Shown here piece by piece: positions 1-8,328 of a DNA stretch of 64,000 nucleotides. Source of the stretch: JAWLFI01 sp964627995 (GTDB lineage Bacteria > Bacteroidota > Bacteroidia > Chitinophagales > Saprospiraceae). The notes beneath the pieces are model-generated. The model saw only the letters and a program-made list of their open reading frames with translations. It searched no databases and was not told where the DNA came from. The stretch is from contig CAZVLN010000006.1 in assembly GCA_964627995.1 (NCBI GenBank), positions 30,906 to 94,905 on the forward strand. The letters are read 5' to 3'. Each line of letters opens with the position of its first letter. Positions within the stretch are counted from its first letter, which is position 1. A program made the position numbers and the translations under genes.

Positions 1-283
1 CCTGGTCGATCACATCGGAAGCAGAATAAAATCTTACAGGAGACCGGAGTGCAATTAGTCCCTGATGATAAGCATCAGACCATTTTTCCAATACCTGCCG
101 GGGTACCACCTGAAAAGGAATGTGATGGTCTTTACACAAATTCCTTATCTGCACTTCCATTTCACCCGTTATTCCCTTCTGAATCATGATCTTCTGAATA
201 GGCTGCTGGGCTTCAATCGCATCGACAACTTCTTTTCGGCCAACAATGGCCAGAGCTTTATCCTTTGATGACTTTTCTTTCAT
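1..283 (-). CDS. rlmB: RlmB/TrmH-family 23S rRNA (guanosine-2'-O)-methyltransferase, N-terminal part (partial)
   Basis: The gene starts at 283 on the minus strand and runs off the left edge, leaving 94 codons. The visible part is the small substrate-binding domain that precedes the SPOUT methyltransferase domain in RlmB/TrmH proteins. It reads IVGRKEVVDAIEA near the start (residues 13-25), then a stretch QKIMIQKG, and the family signature HQGLIAL at about residues 72-78. Such enzymes 2'-O-methylate a guanosine of 23S rRNA with SAM. The catalytic knotted domain is outside the window, so the exact target (RlmB, TrmH or TsnR type) cannot be settled. It is divergent from the M36 protease at 402, with a 118-base spacer. 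Confidence 0.72.
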   Translation of the reverse strand, partial: MKEKSSKDKALAIVGRKEVVDAIEAQQPIQKIMIQKGITGEMEVQIRNLCKDHHIPFQVVPRQVLEKWSDAYHQGLIALRSPVRFYSASDVIDQ

Positions 284-363
284 AATATTGTGATATTTAC
301 GTCGGCTCGCACCTTTTTATATGGAATAATTATTTGTGCGACCCTTGAAATAGAAAGTTTTTT

Positions 364-371
364 TACTTTTG
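364..371 (+). promoter_or_regulatory. -7 promoter box of the M36 protease gene
   Basis: TACTTTTG matches the Bacteroidota -7 consensus TAnnTTTG and lies 30 bases before the ATG at 402. A TTG at 345-347 lies 16 bases upstream, slightly closer than the usual -33 spacing. Confidence 0.5.
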
Positions 372-401
372 GAGTAATCCTAACCCAAATATGAAGATTA
401 T

Positions 402-3400
402 ATGAGAATTTTTACCCTATTAGCCCTTTTTTGTTGTGCTTTTATGCAGAATACTTCCGGACAGTCTCAGATTAACGCGGAAGATAAAGCACTCGAATTT
501 ATTCAATCCCACACAGAAGAATGGAACGTCGAGCCTATTGATGTTCGGGAAATGAAGTTAGTAGATGCATATCGCGGATCAGTTTCCGGTGTGTACCATA
601 TGTATTTTACACAACAGTGGAATGGCATTGACATTTATAACGCTATAACAGGATTGCACATTGACGACGAAGGAAAAGTGCGATATGCAGCCCCTCGTAT
701 TCATGGTCAATTGCAAAATAAGATCCAAGATTTCAACCCAGCCATTAATGCACAAACGGCAGTTCAACTAGCAGCCAGCTATCTAGGGGTGAAAAATCCA
801 GAAACTGCCTTAATGGCCTCATTGAAAAATGATGTGGATGAAGACATTTATACCTTTGCACCAGGGAATATATCCGAACGACCTATTCCGGCGCGTCTGG
901 TTTATCAGGAATCGCCTGATGGGAATTTACGATTGGCTTGGGATTTATCGATTGATGTTATTCGACATGAGGATTGGATGAGCATGCGCATTGATGCTAT
1001 TACTGGAGCACTACTCGACGAGAATAACTGGACAGTTAAATGCAATTTTGGAGGTGCACATGCACACGGAAAAGAATGTCTGGAAGCAACTGATGACACT
1101 TGGGTTAATACTGCTTCAGCTCAGGCAGATAGCGGCTCCTATCGAGTTTTCGGTCTGCCCTTTGAAAACCCACTCTTCGGTGATCGAAGTTTAATTGTCA
1201 ACCCGGCCGACCCCGAGGCTTCGCCATACGGATGGCACGATACCGACGGTCAGTCAGGAGCCGAATTTACAATCACTCGAGGGAATAACACTCACAGCTT
1301 TCCTGATCGAGCCGGAAACCTAACCCCTGATTTTGAAGTAGATGGCGGTCAAGATTTAGTATTTGACTTTGCCTTTGATCCAGGGTTAGAGCCTCAAAAT
1401 TATTCTGAAGCTGCTACAGCAAATCTTTTTTACGTGATTAACATGATGCACGACATCGCTTATTATTACGGATTTGATGAAGCTGCAGGTAATTTTCAGA
1501 CCACAAACTATACAGGACAAGGAGTTGAAGGTGATGCCGTTCGAGGAGCCGCGCAATTTGATGCCAACTCCGGACAAAATATAAATAATGCTACATTTTC
1601 AACTCCAGCAGATGGAGGGAATGGGACCATGCGGATGTTTGAATGGAATAACGAGTCAGCTAGTACTGAATACGTTACTGTATTGGCTCCACAAAACTTT
1701 GCGGGTAAGTATATTGCAGGAACAGCTGAGTTTGGTGAGCAACTCAATGCATTCGGAGTAGAAGGAGATGTAGTTATCGTGGACGACGGTATACAGGTAC
1801 CATCAGATGGTTGCGAAAACATTGAAAATGGTCCAGAACTTGAAGGCAAAATCGCTCTGATTGATAGAGGCGAATGTTCATTCAGTTTAAAAGTTTTTAA
1901 TGCTCAGCAAGAAGGCGCAATTGCCGTTATTATTTGCAACAATCAAGGAAATGGGGTTATCAATATGGCTGGCAGGGAAAATGCCGACCTCGTAAATATT
2001 CCAAGTGTCTTTATGTCGCGAGCCGATTGTAACGAGCTACGCGTAGCAGCAGGATCTGATTTGCGCATTAAATTGGCTTTACCCGATGAAGCCACGGGGC
2101 CGGAAAGATACGATGGATCACTAGACAATGGAATTATTGCTCATGAATACGGACACGGTATCTCAAACCGCCTGACTGGTGGTCCCAGTGCTGCCGGCTG
2201 CTTGGGGAATGATGAGCAGATGGGTGAAGGATGGAGTGACTTTTTTACTGTGGCTTTAACTGTATCTGCCGATGATGAACCTAGCGACCCCAGAGGAATT
2301 GGAGCTTACGTTCTCAGAGAAGATATCAATGGTCGGGGTATTAGAAATTTCCCATACTCCACCGATATGGACGTGAATCCGCAGACGTATGAGGATATTA
2401 TTTTATCGGGTACGGCGCCACACCCTCTTGGTGAAATATGGAATACAATGCTTTGGGACCTATACTGGGCACTTGTCGGAGAATACGGCTTCGATCCCAA
2501 TCTTAAAACAGGAGACGGTGGAAACAATATTTGTATTCAGCTCGTAATGGAAGGTATGGCTTTACAAAATTGTAGCCCTGGATTTATCGATGGACGAGAT
2601 GCTATTTTAGCCGCTGACTCTATAATATATGGCGGAGCTAACCAATGCTTGATTTGGGATGTCTTTGCGCGTCGAGGGCTGGGTGTGCATGCTGATCAAG
2701 GTAGCACAAACAATAGACGTGATGCCCGCGAGAATTTTGATTCGCCAATATCTTGTGTAAATGATATGTTTATACGGAAAAGTTCAACACCTAACATAGA
2801 GCGCGGCGAAACATTTCAAGTTGAGATTCAACTTGGCAATTTTACGAATGAAATGCAATCCGATGTTACTGTGACTGATGTTATCCCGGATGGTTGTAGT
2901 TATGTTGCGGGTTCAGGCACAATTGTGCCTTCCTTTAATGGCAGTGAAATGGTATTTACCTTGCCTCAAATGGATGTTAATGAGGAGTTCACTATTCAAT
3001 ATGAATTACAATCTGATGATGCTCTTGCATCAAAATGGATAGAGGAAGAAAACTTCAATATTACAAATGAAGTTACTGCAGAGTGGATTGCGTCAAGCTT
3101 TGAAGGAAATGACCCCTTCCGATTAATGGAGGACATGGGGCCAGACACTTCACAGGCGTGGTTCGTACCCAACACCTCTGTTGAAAATGATCAGTTTATT
3201 TTCAAATTTACAGGTCATGATCTTGATGGTGAATTTCCAATAATGAGATTTACGCATGATTATTTCACAAATCCGGGTACAGATGGGGGTATCGTTGAAA
3301 TTAGTACAGATGGAGGAAATACCTTTAATGATTTAGGACCCTTAATGTTTAGAGGACCTTACCGAGGAAAGTTAGACTATTCGACCTTTGCCAAGGTTAA

Positions 3401-3926
3401 TCAGCGTGCTTTCTGGGGAGACAGTGAGGGCTTTTTTACTACATACGTAGATCTTCGACCCTTTGCAGGTGCACAAGATGTTTTCCTTCGATTCCGATTT
3501 GGGAGTCAGCAAATCGCACCTTCTGAAGGTTGGACAATTGATGACTTCCATCTTTTTGATGCCTTAAGTTACAATACAGAAGCAACTGTAACTTATAGTG
3601 GACTAAGTAAATCTACAGTTACTGAAGAGTTAGGTACTATTGTAGAGCCCGACTTTTCAGTAAGCTCGGAGCAGCCGACGGTAGATAATTCGATTGAAAT
3701 ATTCCCTAATCCAGCACGTGACCACATTCAAGTCCAGATGCCAAAAAGAGGAGGAGATGCCGTCTATACCCTTTTTGACATGCATGGACGATCAGTTCTG
3801 GAAGGACAATCAGTAAGTAGCCAGGGGCTTGAAACCATAACAGTAAGCCAGCTTAATGCCGGTATGTATATCTTACAATGGATTCAGGATGAACGCGTCT
3901 ATCAAACCAAAGTAATGATTCAATAA
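402..3926 (+). CDS. Secreted M36 family (fungalysin) zinc metalloprotease with PA domain and T9SS type A sorting domain
   Basis: This is an extracellular endopeptidase of 1174 residues. Residues 1-20 are a signal peptide ending in SGQ. Residues about 25-205 resemble the FTP/PepSY propeptide that keeps fungalysins inactive. The catalytic domain carries HEYGH at 581-585 and the third zinc ligand E609 in EGWSDFF, the M36 arrangement. A PA (protease-associated) domain is inserted before it, roughly 430-560, seen in GKIALIDRGECSF. After the catalytic part come a DUF11/CARDB-like Ig domain (about 795-890), a jelly-roll-like segment (about 930-1060), and a C-terminal T9SS type A sorting domain (about 1090-1174) with IEIFPNPA and GMYILQW. 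It should be exported by Sec and then T9SS and released or anchored at the surface. It is monocistronic, between its own -7 box and a strong terminator. Confidence 0.93.
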   Translation: MRIFTLLALFCCAFMQNTSGQSQINAEDKALEFIQSHTEEWNVEPIDVREMKLVDAYRGSVSGVYHMYFTQQWNGIDIYNAITGLHIDDEGKVRYAAPRIHGQLQNKIQDFNPAINAQTAVQLAASYLGVKNPETALMASLKNDVDEDIYTFAPGNISERPIPARLVYQESPDGNLRLAWDLSIDVIRHEDWMSMRIDAITGALLDENNWTVKCNFGGAHAHGKECLEATDDTWVNTASAQADSGSYRVFGLPFENPLFGDRSLIVNPADPEASPYGWHDTDGQSGAEFTITRGNNTHSFPDRAGNLTPDFEVDGGQDLVFDFAFDPGLEPQNYSEAATANLFYVINMMHDIAYYYGFDEAAGNFQTTNYTGQGVEGDAVRGAAQFDANSGQNINNATFSTPADGGNGTMRMFEWNNESASTEYVTVLAPQNFAGKYIAGTAEFGEQLNAFGVEGDVVIVDDGIQVPSDGCENIENGPELEGKIALIDRGECSFSLKVFNAQQEGAIAVIICNNQGNGVINMAGRENADLVNIPSVFMSRADCNELRVAAGSDLRIKLALPDEATGPERYDGSLDNGIIAHEYGHGISNRLTGGPSAAGCLGNDEQMGEGWSDFFTVALTVSADDEPSDPRGIGAYVLREDINGRGIRNFPYSTDMDVNPQTYEDIILSGTAPHPLGEIWNTMLWDLYWALVGEYGFDPNLKTGDGGNNICIQLVMEGMALQNCSPGFIDGRDAILAADSIIYGGANQCLIWDVFARRGLGVHADQGSTNNRRDARENFDSPISCVNDMFIRKSSTPNIERGETFQVEIQLGNFTNEMQSDVTVTDVIPDGCSYVAGSGTIVPSFNGSEMVFTLPQMDVNEEFTIQYELQSDDALASKWIEEENFNITNEVTAEWIASSFEGNDPFRLMEDMGPDTSQAWFVPNTSVENDQFIFKFTGHDLDGEFPIMRFTHDYFTNPGTDGGIVEISTDGGNTFNDLGPLMFRGPYRGKLDYSTFAKVNQRAFWGDSEGFFTTYVDLRPFAGAQDVFLRFRFGSQQIAPSEGWTIDDFHLFDALSYNTEATVTYSGLSKSTVTEELGTIVEPDFSVSSEQPTVDNSIEIFPNPARDHIQVQMPKRGGDAVYTLFDMHGRSVLEGQSVSSQGLETITVSQLNAGMYILQWIQDERVYQTKVMIQ

Positions 3927-3943
3927 TGAATTCATAAATGCTA

Positions 3944-3990
3944 TTACATAAAGAAAGCCGCCAAATTTTTTGGCGGCTTTCTTTATGTAA
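3944..3990 (+). terminator. Intrinsic terminator after the M36 protease gene
   Basis: A perfect 22-base-pair inverted repeat (3944-3965 with 3969-3990) encloses a TTT loop and lies 18 bases after the stop. The inner stem is GCCGCC/GGCGGC. The outer stem is A-rich on the left and T-rich on the right (CTTTCTTTATG), so it can act as a terminator, possibly on both strands. Confidence 0.8.
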
Positions 3991-4239
3991 GCAAAATTGC
4001 AATACCCTCACTTACATTCCTGCTTATTAAGGTAAAATAGAAGCGCAAATTGATTAATATCTTGAGAAATTAAATTCTGAATGATGTACTTCATATTCGG
4101 CCACTATCCTATATTTGAAAGGACTTCATAAATTATAGCTAGTAGATGAATTGCTAACTCAGTGTAAAATCAAAACATTGTCAAACATCCCCTAAAACCT
4201 TTCTTTCTTTTACAGGTTTACACATTACAACTTTTAAAC

Positions 4240-4263
4240 GTGCAATTTTTCTTAGTTTTGCAC
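4240..4263 (+). promoter_or_regulatory. ahcY promoter with overlapping inverted repeat
   Basis: TAGTTTTG (4253-4260) matches the TAnnTTTG -7 box, 22 bases before the ahcY ATG. The box lies inside an inverted repeat, GTGCAA (4240-4245) with TTGCAC (4258-4263), so a dimeric regulator could cover the promoter. The implied leader is only about 17 bases, too short for a riboswitch. Confidence 0.5.
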
Positions 4264-4282
4264 TGAATTTAAAAATATTACA

Positions 4283-5596
4283 ATGCAAGCAGTAGATCAA
4301 AAATTAAATTACAAGGTTAAGGACATTTCTTTAGCTAATTGGGGAAGAATGGAAATTGAACTTGCCGAAGCAGAAATGCCCGGTTTGATGGCCCTCCGCG
4401 AAAAGCATGGTTCTGATAAGCCTTTGAAAGGGGCTAGAATTGCCGGATGTCTTCACATGACCATACAAACGGCCGTGCTTATAGAAACACTTATTGAGTT
4501 AGGTGCTGAAGTGACATGGTCTTCATGCAATATTTTTAGTACACAAGATCATGCTGCCGCTGCAATTGCCGAAACAGGTGTTCCTGTTTTTGCATGGAAA
4601 GGCATGACTGAAGAAGAATACGATTGGTGTCTTCGCCAGACCATCAAGGGTTTTTCGGAAGGTAAGCCCCTAAATATGATACTAGATGACGGGGGTGACT
4701 TGACTAACATGGTTTTGGATAACTATCCAGAATTAACCGCAGACATTCAGGGTATCTCTGAAGAAACAACTACTGGAGTTTTGCGCTTATACGAACGTGA
4801 GAAAAAAGGTACTTTACCAATGCCTGCTATAAACGTAAACGATTCGGTAACCAAGTCCAAATTTGATAATAAATACGGGTGTCAAGAATCTTGTGTAGAT
4901 GCAATTCGAAGAGCAACCGATATTATGATGGCTGGAAAAGTTGCCGTGGTTGCAGGATATGGAGATGTAGGAAAAGGATCAGCTGCCTCTTTGCGGTCTG
5001 CTGGATGTCGAGTAATTGTTACTGAAATTGATCCAATTTGTGCTTTACAAGCAGCTATGGATGGATATGAAGTAAAGAAGATGAAAGATGCAATCCCTCG
5101 TGCAGACATCGTAGTAACCGCAACAGGTAACAAAGATATTATTTCGGAATCCCATTTCCGTCTTATGAATGATAAAACCATCGTTGCCAATATCGGTCAT
5201 TTCGACAATGAAATCGATATGGCTTGGCTAAATGGAAACTTTGGAACAACTCGCCAGGAAATCAAGCCTCAAGTCGACAAATACACTGTAGATGGTAATG
5301 ATATCATTGTTTTAGCAGAGGGCCGATTAGTAAATTTAGGTTGTGCGACAGGCCATCCTTCTTTTGTAATGTCAAACTCCTTTACCAATCAGACTTTAGC
5401 GCAAATAGAACTGTGGAATCGGAACGATAACTACGAGAATAAAGTTTATACGCTTCCTAAGCGATTAGACGAAGAAGTAGCTCGACTTCATTTGGCTAAA
5501 ATTGGCGTAGATTTGGAAGAGTTAACAGATGACCAAGCAGATTATATTGGCGTTAACAAAAAAGGACCGTACAAATCGGATGCTTACCGTTATTAG
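4283..5596 (+). CDS. ahcY: Adenosylhomocysteinase (S-adenosylhomocysteine hydrolase)
   Basis: This cytosolic enzyme hydrolyses S-adenosylhomocysteine to adenosine and homocysteine, relieving product inhibition of SAM-dependent methyltransferases. At 437 residues it has normal length. The NAD-binding Rossmann motif GYGDVGKG is at 225-232. The substrate-domain signatures SCNIFSTQDHAAAAI and QESCVDAIRRATD are present, and the C-terminus ends in KSDAYRY, the tail that closes the neighbouring subunit's NAD site in this tetrameric family. No key residue appears lost. It stands alone between its own promoter and a clear terminator. Confidence 0.98.
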   Translation: MQAVDQKLNYKVKDISLANWGRMEIELAEAEMPGLMALREKHGSDKPLKGARIAGCLHMTIQTAVLIETLIELGAEVTWSSCNIFSTQDHAAAAIAETGVPVFAWKGMTEEEYDWCLRQTIKGFSEGKPLNMILDDGGDLTNMVLDNYPELTADIQGISEETTTGVLRLYEREKKGTLPMPAINVNDSVTKSKFDNKYGCQESCVDAIRRATDIMMAGKVAVVAGYGDVGKGSAASLRSAGCRVIVTEIDPICALQAAMDGYEVKKMKDAIPRADIVVTATGNKDIISESHFRLMNDKTIVANIGHFDNEIDMAWLNGNFGTTRQEIKPQVDKYTVDGNDIIVLAEGRLVNLGCATGHPSFVMSNSFTNQTLAQIELWNRNDNYENKVYTLPKRLDEEVARLHLAKIGVDLEELTDDQADYIGVNKKGPYKSDAYRY

Positions 5597-5618
5597 AATA
5601 TAGCGAATTAATTTAAAT

Positions 5619-5651
5619 AAAGGGCTGTTATCCTCGATAGCAGCCCTTTTT
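5619..5651 (+). terminator. Intrinsic terminator of ahcY
   Basis: AAAGGGCTGTTAT (5619-5631) pairs with ATAGCAGCCCTTT (5637-5649), giving 13 base pairs with one G-T wobble and a CCTCG loop. A T-run follows at 5647-5651, 23 bases after the ahcY stop. Confidence 0.88.
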
Positions 5652-5735
5652 CTATATCTAAAAGAAAGCTTCTTAGGTTTTTAAAAACATCAACTACGTC
5701 ACAGCTGTTTTCATTTTAATATTTGACAAATACTT

Positions 5736-6314
5736 ATGAACAGAATTATACAGTGGTTTAACAATTTGAAAAAACAGCCTCCTGTTAATGAGCGCCGTGA
5801 ATATATTATTGCCGATGACATCAAAGAAGGGCTCAAAATTTGGATCTCACAGAAAGATTTTGCCGATATACTGAATGAGCTTCGGTCTGCTTACATACAG
5901 TTTACACAAGATGGCCCATCGCACCCCGATATTGACTTCCTTAAGCAAGATGCCTCCAACGGTTTTATTCTCGACGTCCATCACTGGCAACTTTCACCCG
6001 AAAAATGCCTGATGCTCCTAGCTTTTTGGAAAGAGCATTTGCATGAGGAAAAGTATATCAATTCCATGTCTGATTTGCGTCTTAAGGCGCGGGGCAGCCG
6101 TCAATATAGCTGGTATCGCCACTACCTCAAGCCATCACTGCGAAAGCTCGCACCTGGCAATCAGCGCTTTGGAAATATTGAGCTCGTATGTCAAATGATT
6201 GATGGACAGCCGGATCATATAAAAGTCCAAAGCAATGCCTACGTAGATTCGAAATATGATGAGGCAGAAGACTTTGGCACCCTCTTATTTCAAATGACAG
6301 AAATCCCATCTTAA
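5736..6314 (+). CDS. Hypothetical protein, 192 aa
   Basis: I do not recognise this family. The protein is soluble-looking, without signal peptide or membrane helix, rich in Trp and Tyr (VHHWQLSPEKCLMLLAF, SRQYSWYRHYL) and mildly basic in the middle. The ATG at 5736 has no strong ribosome binding site, which is normal for Bacteroidota. Codon use looks like that of its neighbours, and no antisense frame competes over the full length. It is separated from ahcY by a terminator and followed by a GC-rich structured element, so it is probably transcribed alone. Confidence 0.7.
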   Translation: MNRIIQWFNNLKKQPPVNERREYIIADDIKEGLKIWISQKDFADILNELRSAYIQFTQDGPSHPDIDFLKQDASNGFILDVHHWQLSPEKCLMLLAFWKEHLHEEKYINSMSDLRLKARGSRQYSWYRHYLKPSLRKLAPGNQRFGNIELVCQMIDGQPDHIKVQSNAYVDSKYDEAEDFGTLLFQMTEIPS

Positions 6315-6319
6315 AATTT

Positions 6320-6448
6320 TTTGGCCGTGCGCCATGATGCCAGCATCATGGCGTCCCTATGCTCCGCCGCTCGCTATTCGCTCGGCCCTTGCTTCGCTGC
6401 GGTCTCCCTCCACAATCTGATGGAGGGCCGGCTGCGCAGCGGTCACGG
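6320..6448 (-). other. GC-rich structured intergenic element (possible degenerate relative of the 29355/45517 family)
   Basis: This 129-base island is far richer in G+C than its AT-rich surroundings and contains no convincing gene. It holds a near-perfect hairpin GCCATGATGC/GCATCATGGC (6331-6352), a second hairpin CCCTCCA/TGGAGGG (6406-6412 with 6421-6427), and an outer pairing CCGTG (6325-6329) with CACGG (6444-6448). On the minus strand the element ends in GGCCAAAAAA, the same ending as the element at 16041-16275, so minus is its likely sense strand. The internal GCGAG/ACCGA/AGCC blocks of the other copies are not clearly present. Confidence 0.4.
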
Positions 6449-6920
6449 ATTTATAGTATTATAAATATACACTTGTTGTTTGCAATCTGTAGTCCCCATA
6501 AAAATCTAGTTCCATTATCCATTACTTATTCAAAAAACTCACGATCAAAGACTTAATTTCTGCTATACATTTAACGAATAAATCTAAAAGTAATAAGGTC
6601 TTGAAAAGCAGTTCAGTTATAGCAAAAACTTTATTCAAGAAAAAGCAATAAGGGGTATAATACTGTTTTGAAAGAAGTAAAATGTCAATTCCCGCTTAAA
6701 AGCTCTAGGTATATAAGCTTAATGCTATCAAGGAAAAAAAAGGACATCAAACCATAGCATACTAATAATCGAAAGCAGAAATATTAGAAGCCCTCATTCT
6801 TTATCCGATTATCTTTTGGTCCAACTTTAAAAAAAACGATGATCAGAATGTCGATAGATGAAACTTTTGTATCTTAAGATAGCATTAAGCTTTTAATTGA
6901 ATAATTAATTCCCGGATACC
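6449..6920. other. AT-rich gene-free stretch
   Basis: About 470 bases between the GC-rich element and the small gene at 6921. I see no open frame with coding character, no RNA gene and no clear -7 box. It may hold the promoter for 6921 in a form I cannot recognise. Confidence 0.5.
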
Positions 6921-7352
6921 ATGAGATTTTGGAGCTTTTCTATTATCGCGATCTTACTTTATTCCATAATTCTAATCTTCAGCCCAACCGACGGGGAAAA
7001 GTCCAGCTCAGCTGTCTACTCCATCTGCACTTGCCAATTCGAAACGCCCCTATCTAAGGACAAATATCCGCGAGAGATGACCCGTTATATTTACGTTATT
7101 GAAAAATCCGATAGTCCGTCATGTTGTGAGTCAGAGTTAAAAAAAGAGACCTTGGCATTTAAAGAAACCCATAAAATGATTCAATCTTGCCCCAATTGGG
7201 GTTTAATAAACGTGGATACCCTTAGCTCCACCAATGCCAGAGAATTATCCTGCTACATGCCAGATGGGGTTTTTGCAATCTACCCTGTTGAAAAAAATAA
7301 AGATTACTTAGACCCAGTTTCACAGGCTTACTACCCAAATCTGAATAACTAA
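6921..7352 (+). CDS. Hypothetical exported or membrane-anchored protein, 143 aa
   Basis: The N-terminus is a hydrophobic helix (SIIAILLYSIILIF, about residues 6-19) preceded by few charges, either an uncleaved signal anchor or a signal peptide. The remainder is hydrophilic with six cysteines (CTC, CC and two single), suggesting disulfides in the periplasm. I do not recognise a family. It could be a lineage-specific small protein. Support is the signal-like start and the lack of overlap with any other candidate gene. Confidence 0.5.
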   Translation: MRFWSFSIIAILLYSIILIFSPTDGEKSSSAVYSICTCQFETPLSKDKYPREMTRYIYVIEKSDSPSCCESELKKETLAFKETHKMIQSCPNWGLINVDTLSSTNARELSCYMPDGVFAIYPVEKNKDYLDPVSQAYYPNLNN

Positions 7353-7554
7353 TACCTCATTTTAACCTTTACCAACTAGTCCTAATTTATCGGATTCTTA
7401 CGCATATATACCTCTGCATATCCTAGCTAGGCAGAAAAAGTAAAATTCAACACCCAAAAGCACAACATCATATATATTGACCCGTTACACCATTGAATTT
7501 TTAAATCAAAATGTATTTTTTTTCCAAAAAATACACCAAAAAGCAACAATAATT

Positions 7555-8007
7555 ATGGCATTTTTACAAAAAGCAAGCCTTTTCTTATTTTCAATTGCAT
7601 TATTTATAGGTTCAGTATCGGCACAAGAACAACCACAACAGGACATTAGCGATGCTGACCTGAAGATGTTTGCCGCTGCCTTTCAGGAAGTGCAAGCTGT
7701 CAACCAACAGCTACAAAATAAAATGGTAGGCGCTATCAAAGAACAAGGCCTAGACATCCAAAAGTTTAATGAGATTCAACAAGCCTCGCAATCTGAAGGT
7801 GAAAACTCTGAAGTTTCTGAAGAGGATATGGCAAAATACCAACAATCTGTCCAAGCGATGCAAGCAGTACAACAAGAGGCACAACAGAAAATGAAAGCAT
7901 CCATTGAAGCTTCTGGTATGGAGTTAGAAAAGTACCAAAATATTATGCGCGCTGTGCAGGAAGATCCGGCGATGCAAGGTAGATTGTCTGAACTTATTGC
8001 AAAATAG
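7555..8007 (+). CDS. DUF4168 domain-containing exported protein
   Basis: This is a 150-residue protein starting at ATG 7555. The frame is open upstream to 7477, but the shorter start gives a textbook signal peptide (AFLQKASLFLFSIALF, cleavage after SVSAQ), whereas the longer form would bury it. The mature part contains two Gln-rich helical repeats, SDADLKMFAAAFQEVQAV and SEEDMAKYQQSVQAMQAV, each followed by a QQ..QKM segment and a 'GL/GM...KFNEI/KYQNI' motif. This duplicated pattern is typical of DUF4168, periplasmic helical proteins of unknown role. It ends with PAMQGRLSELI. A terminator follows at 8045. Confidence 0.85.
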   Translation: MAFLQKASLFLFSIALFIGSVSAQEQPQQDISDADLKMFAAAFQEVQAVNQQLQNKMVGAIKEQGLDIQKFNEIQQASQSEGENSEVSEEDMAKYQQSVQAMQAVQQEAQQKMKASIEASGMELEKYQNIMRAVQEDPAMQGRLSELIAK

Positions 8008-8044
8008 AAGTCTGAAACTCTATTTAGAGAACGTAAAATTTTAC

Positions 8045-8081
8045 AATCCTTTAGTTCACTCGTTGGGCTGAAGGATTTTTT
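8045..8081 (+). terminator. Intrinsic terminator of the DUF4168 gene
   Basis: AATCCTTTAG (8045-8054) pairs with CTGAAGGATT (8068-8077) over 10 base pairs with one G-T wobble. T-rich sequence (TTTTTT, 8076-8081) follows. Confidence 0.8.
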
Positions 8082-8084
8082 AAT

Positions 8085-8126
8085 AAAAAAAAGCCGTCGA
8101 GTTTATTACAAACGTCAACGGCTTTT
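8085..8126 (-). terminator. Terminator downstream of tRNA-Phe
   Basis: On the minus strand AAAAGCCGT (8126-8118) pairs with ACGGCTTTT (8097-8089) and continues into a run of eight T (8092-8085). It lies just past the tRNA 3' end. The loop contains a smaller inverted repeat (GTTT/AAAC). Confidence 0.75.
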
Positions 8127-8133
8127 AAAAAAG

Positions 8134-8206
8134 TGGTACCTCCAGGAATCGAACCAGGGACACCAGGATTTTCAGTCCTGTGCTCTACCAACTGAGCTAA
8201 GGTACC
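8134..8206 (-). tRNA. tRNA-Phe (anticodon GAA)
   Basis: The 73-base cloverleaf reads on the minus strand. Acceptor stem GGTACCT/AGGTACC, D-stem GCTC/GAGC, anticodon stem CAGGA/TCCTG with loop CTGAAAA (anticodon GAA), T-loop TTCGATT. The discriminator base is A and CCA is not encoded, as the following bases are CTT. The T-stem CCTGG/CCTGG has a U-U mismatch at its middle pair. A terminator follows at 8126-8085. Confidence 0.97.
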
Positions 8207-8328
8207 TCAACTTTTTAGGCGATGGCAAAGATAGGTTTTTCTTTCAAAGGAAAAAATAAATCTGTAAAAAATAAGTGATCTCCCCATCAATTCCGCATAG
8301 TTTATTACCTTTTCATTAACGTTTAAAT

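Noticed and set aside
4020..4282. SAH or SAM riboswitch before ahcY
   Set aside because: The -7 box at 4253-4260 leaves a leader of about 17 bases and I see no conserved riboswitch core.
6359..6556. A 65-codon plus-strand frame
   Set aside because: It lies across the 6320-6448 GC element and its AT-rich flank, with a low-complexity protein that looks like chance.
7477..7554. Longer start for the DUF4168 protein
   Set aside because: It would place 26 residues before a textbook signal peptide.
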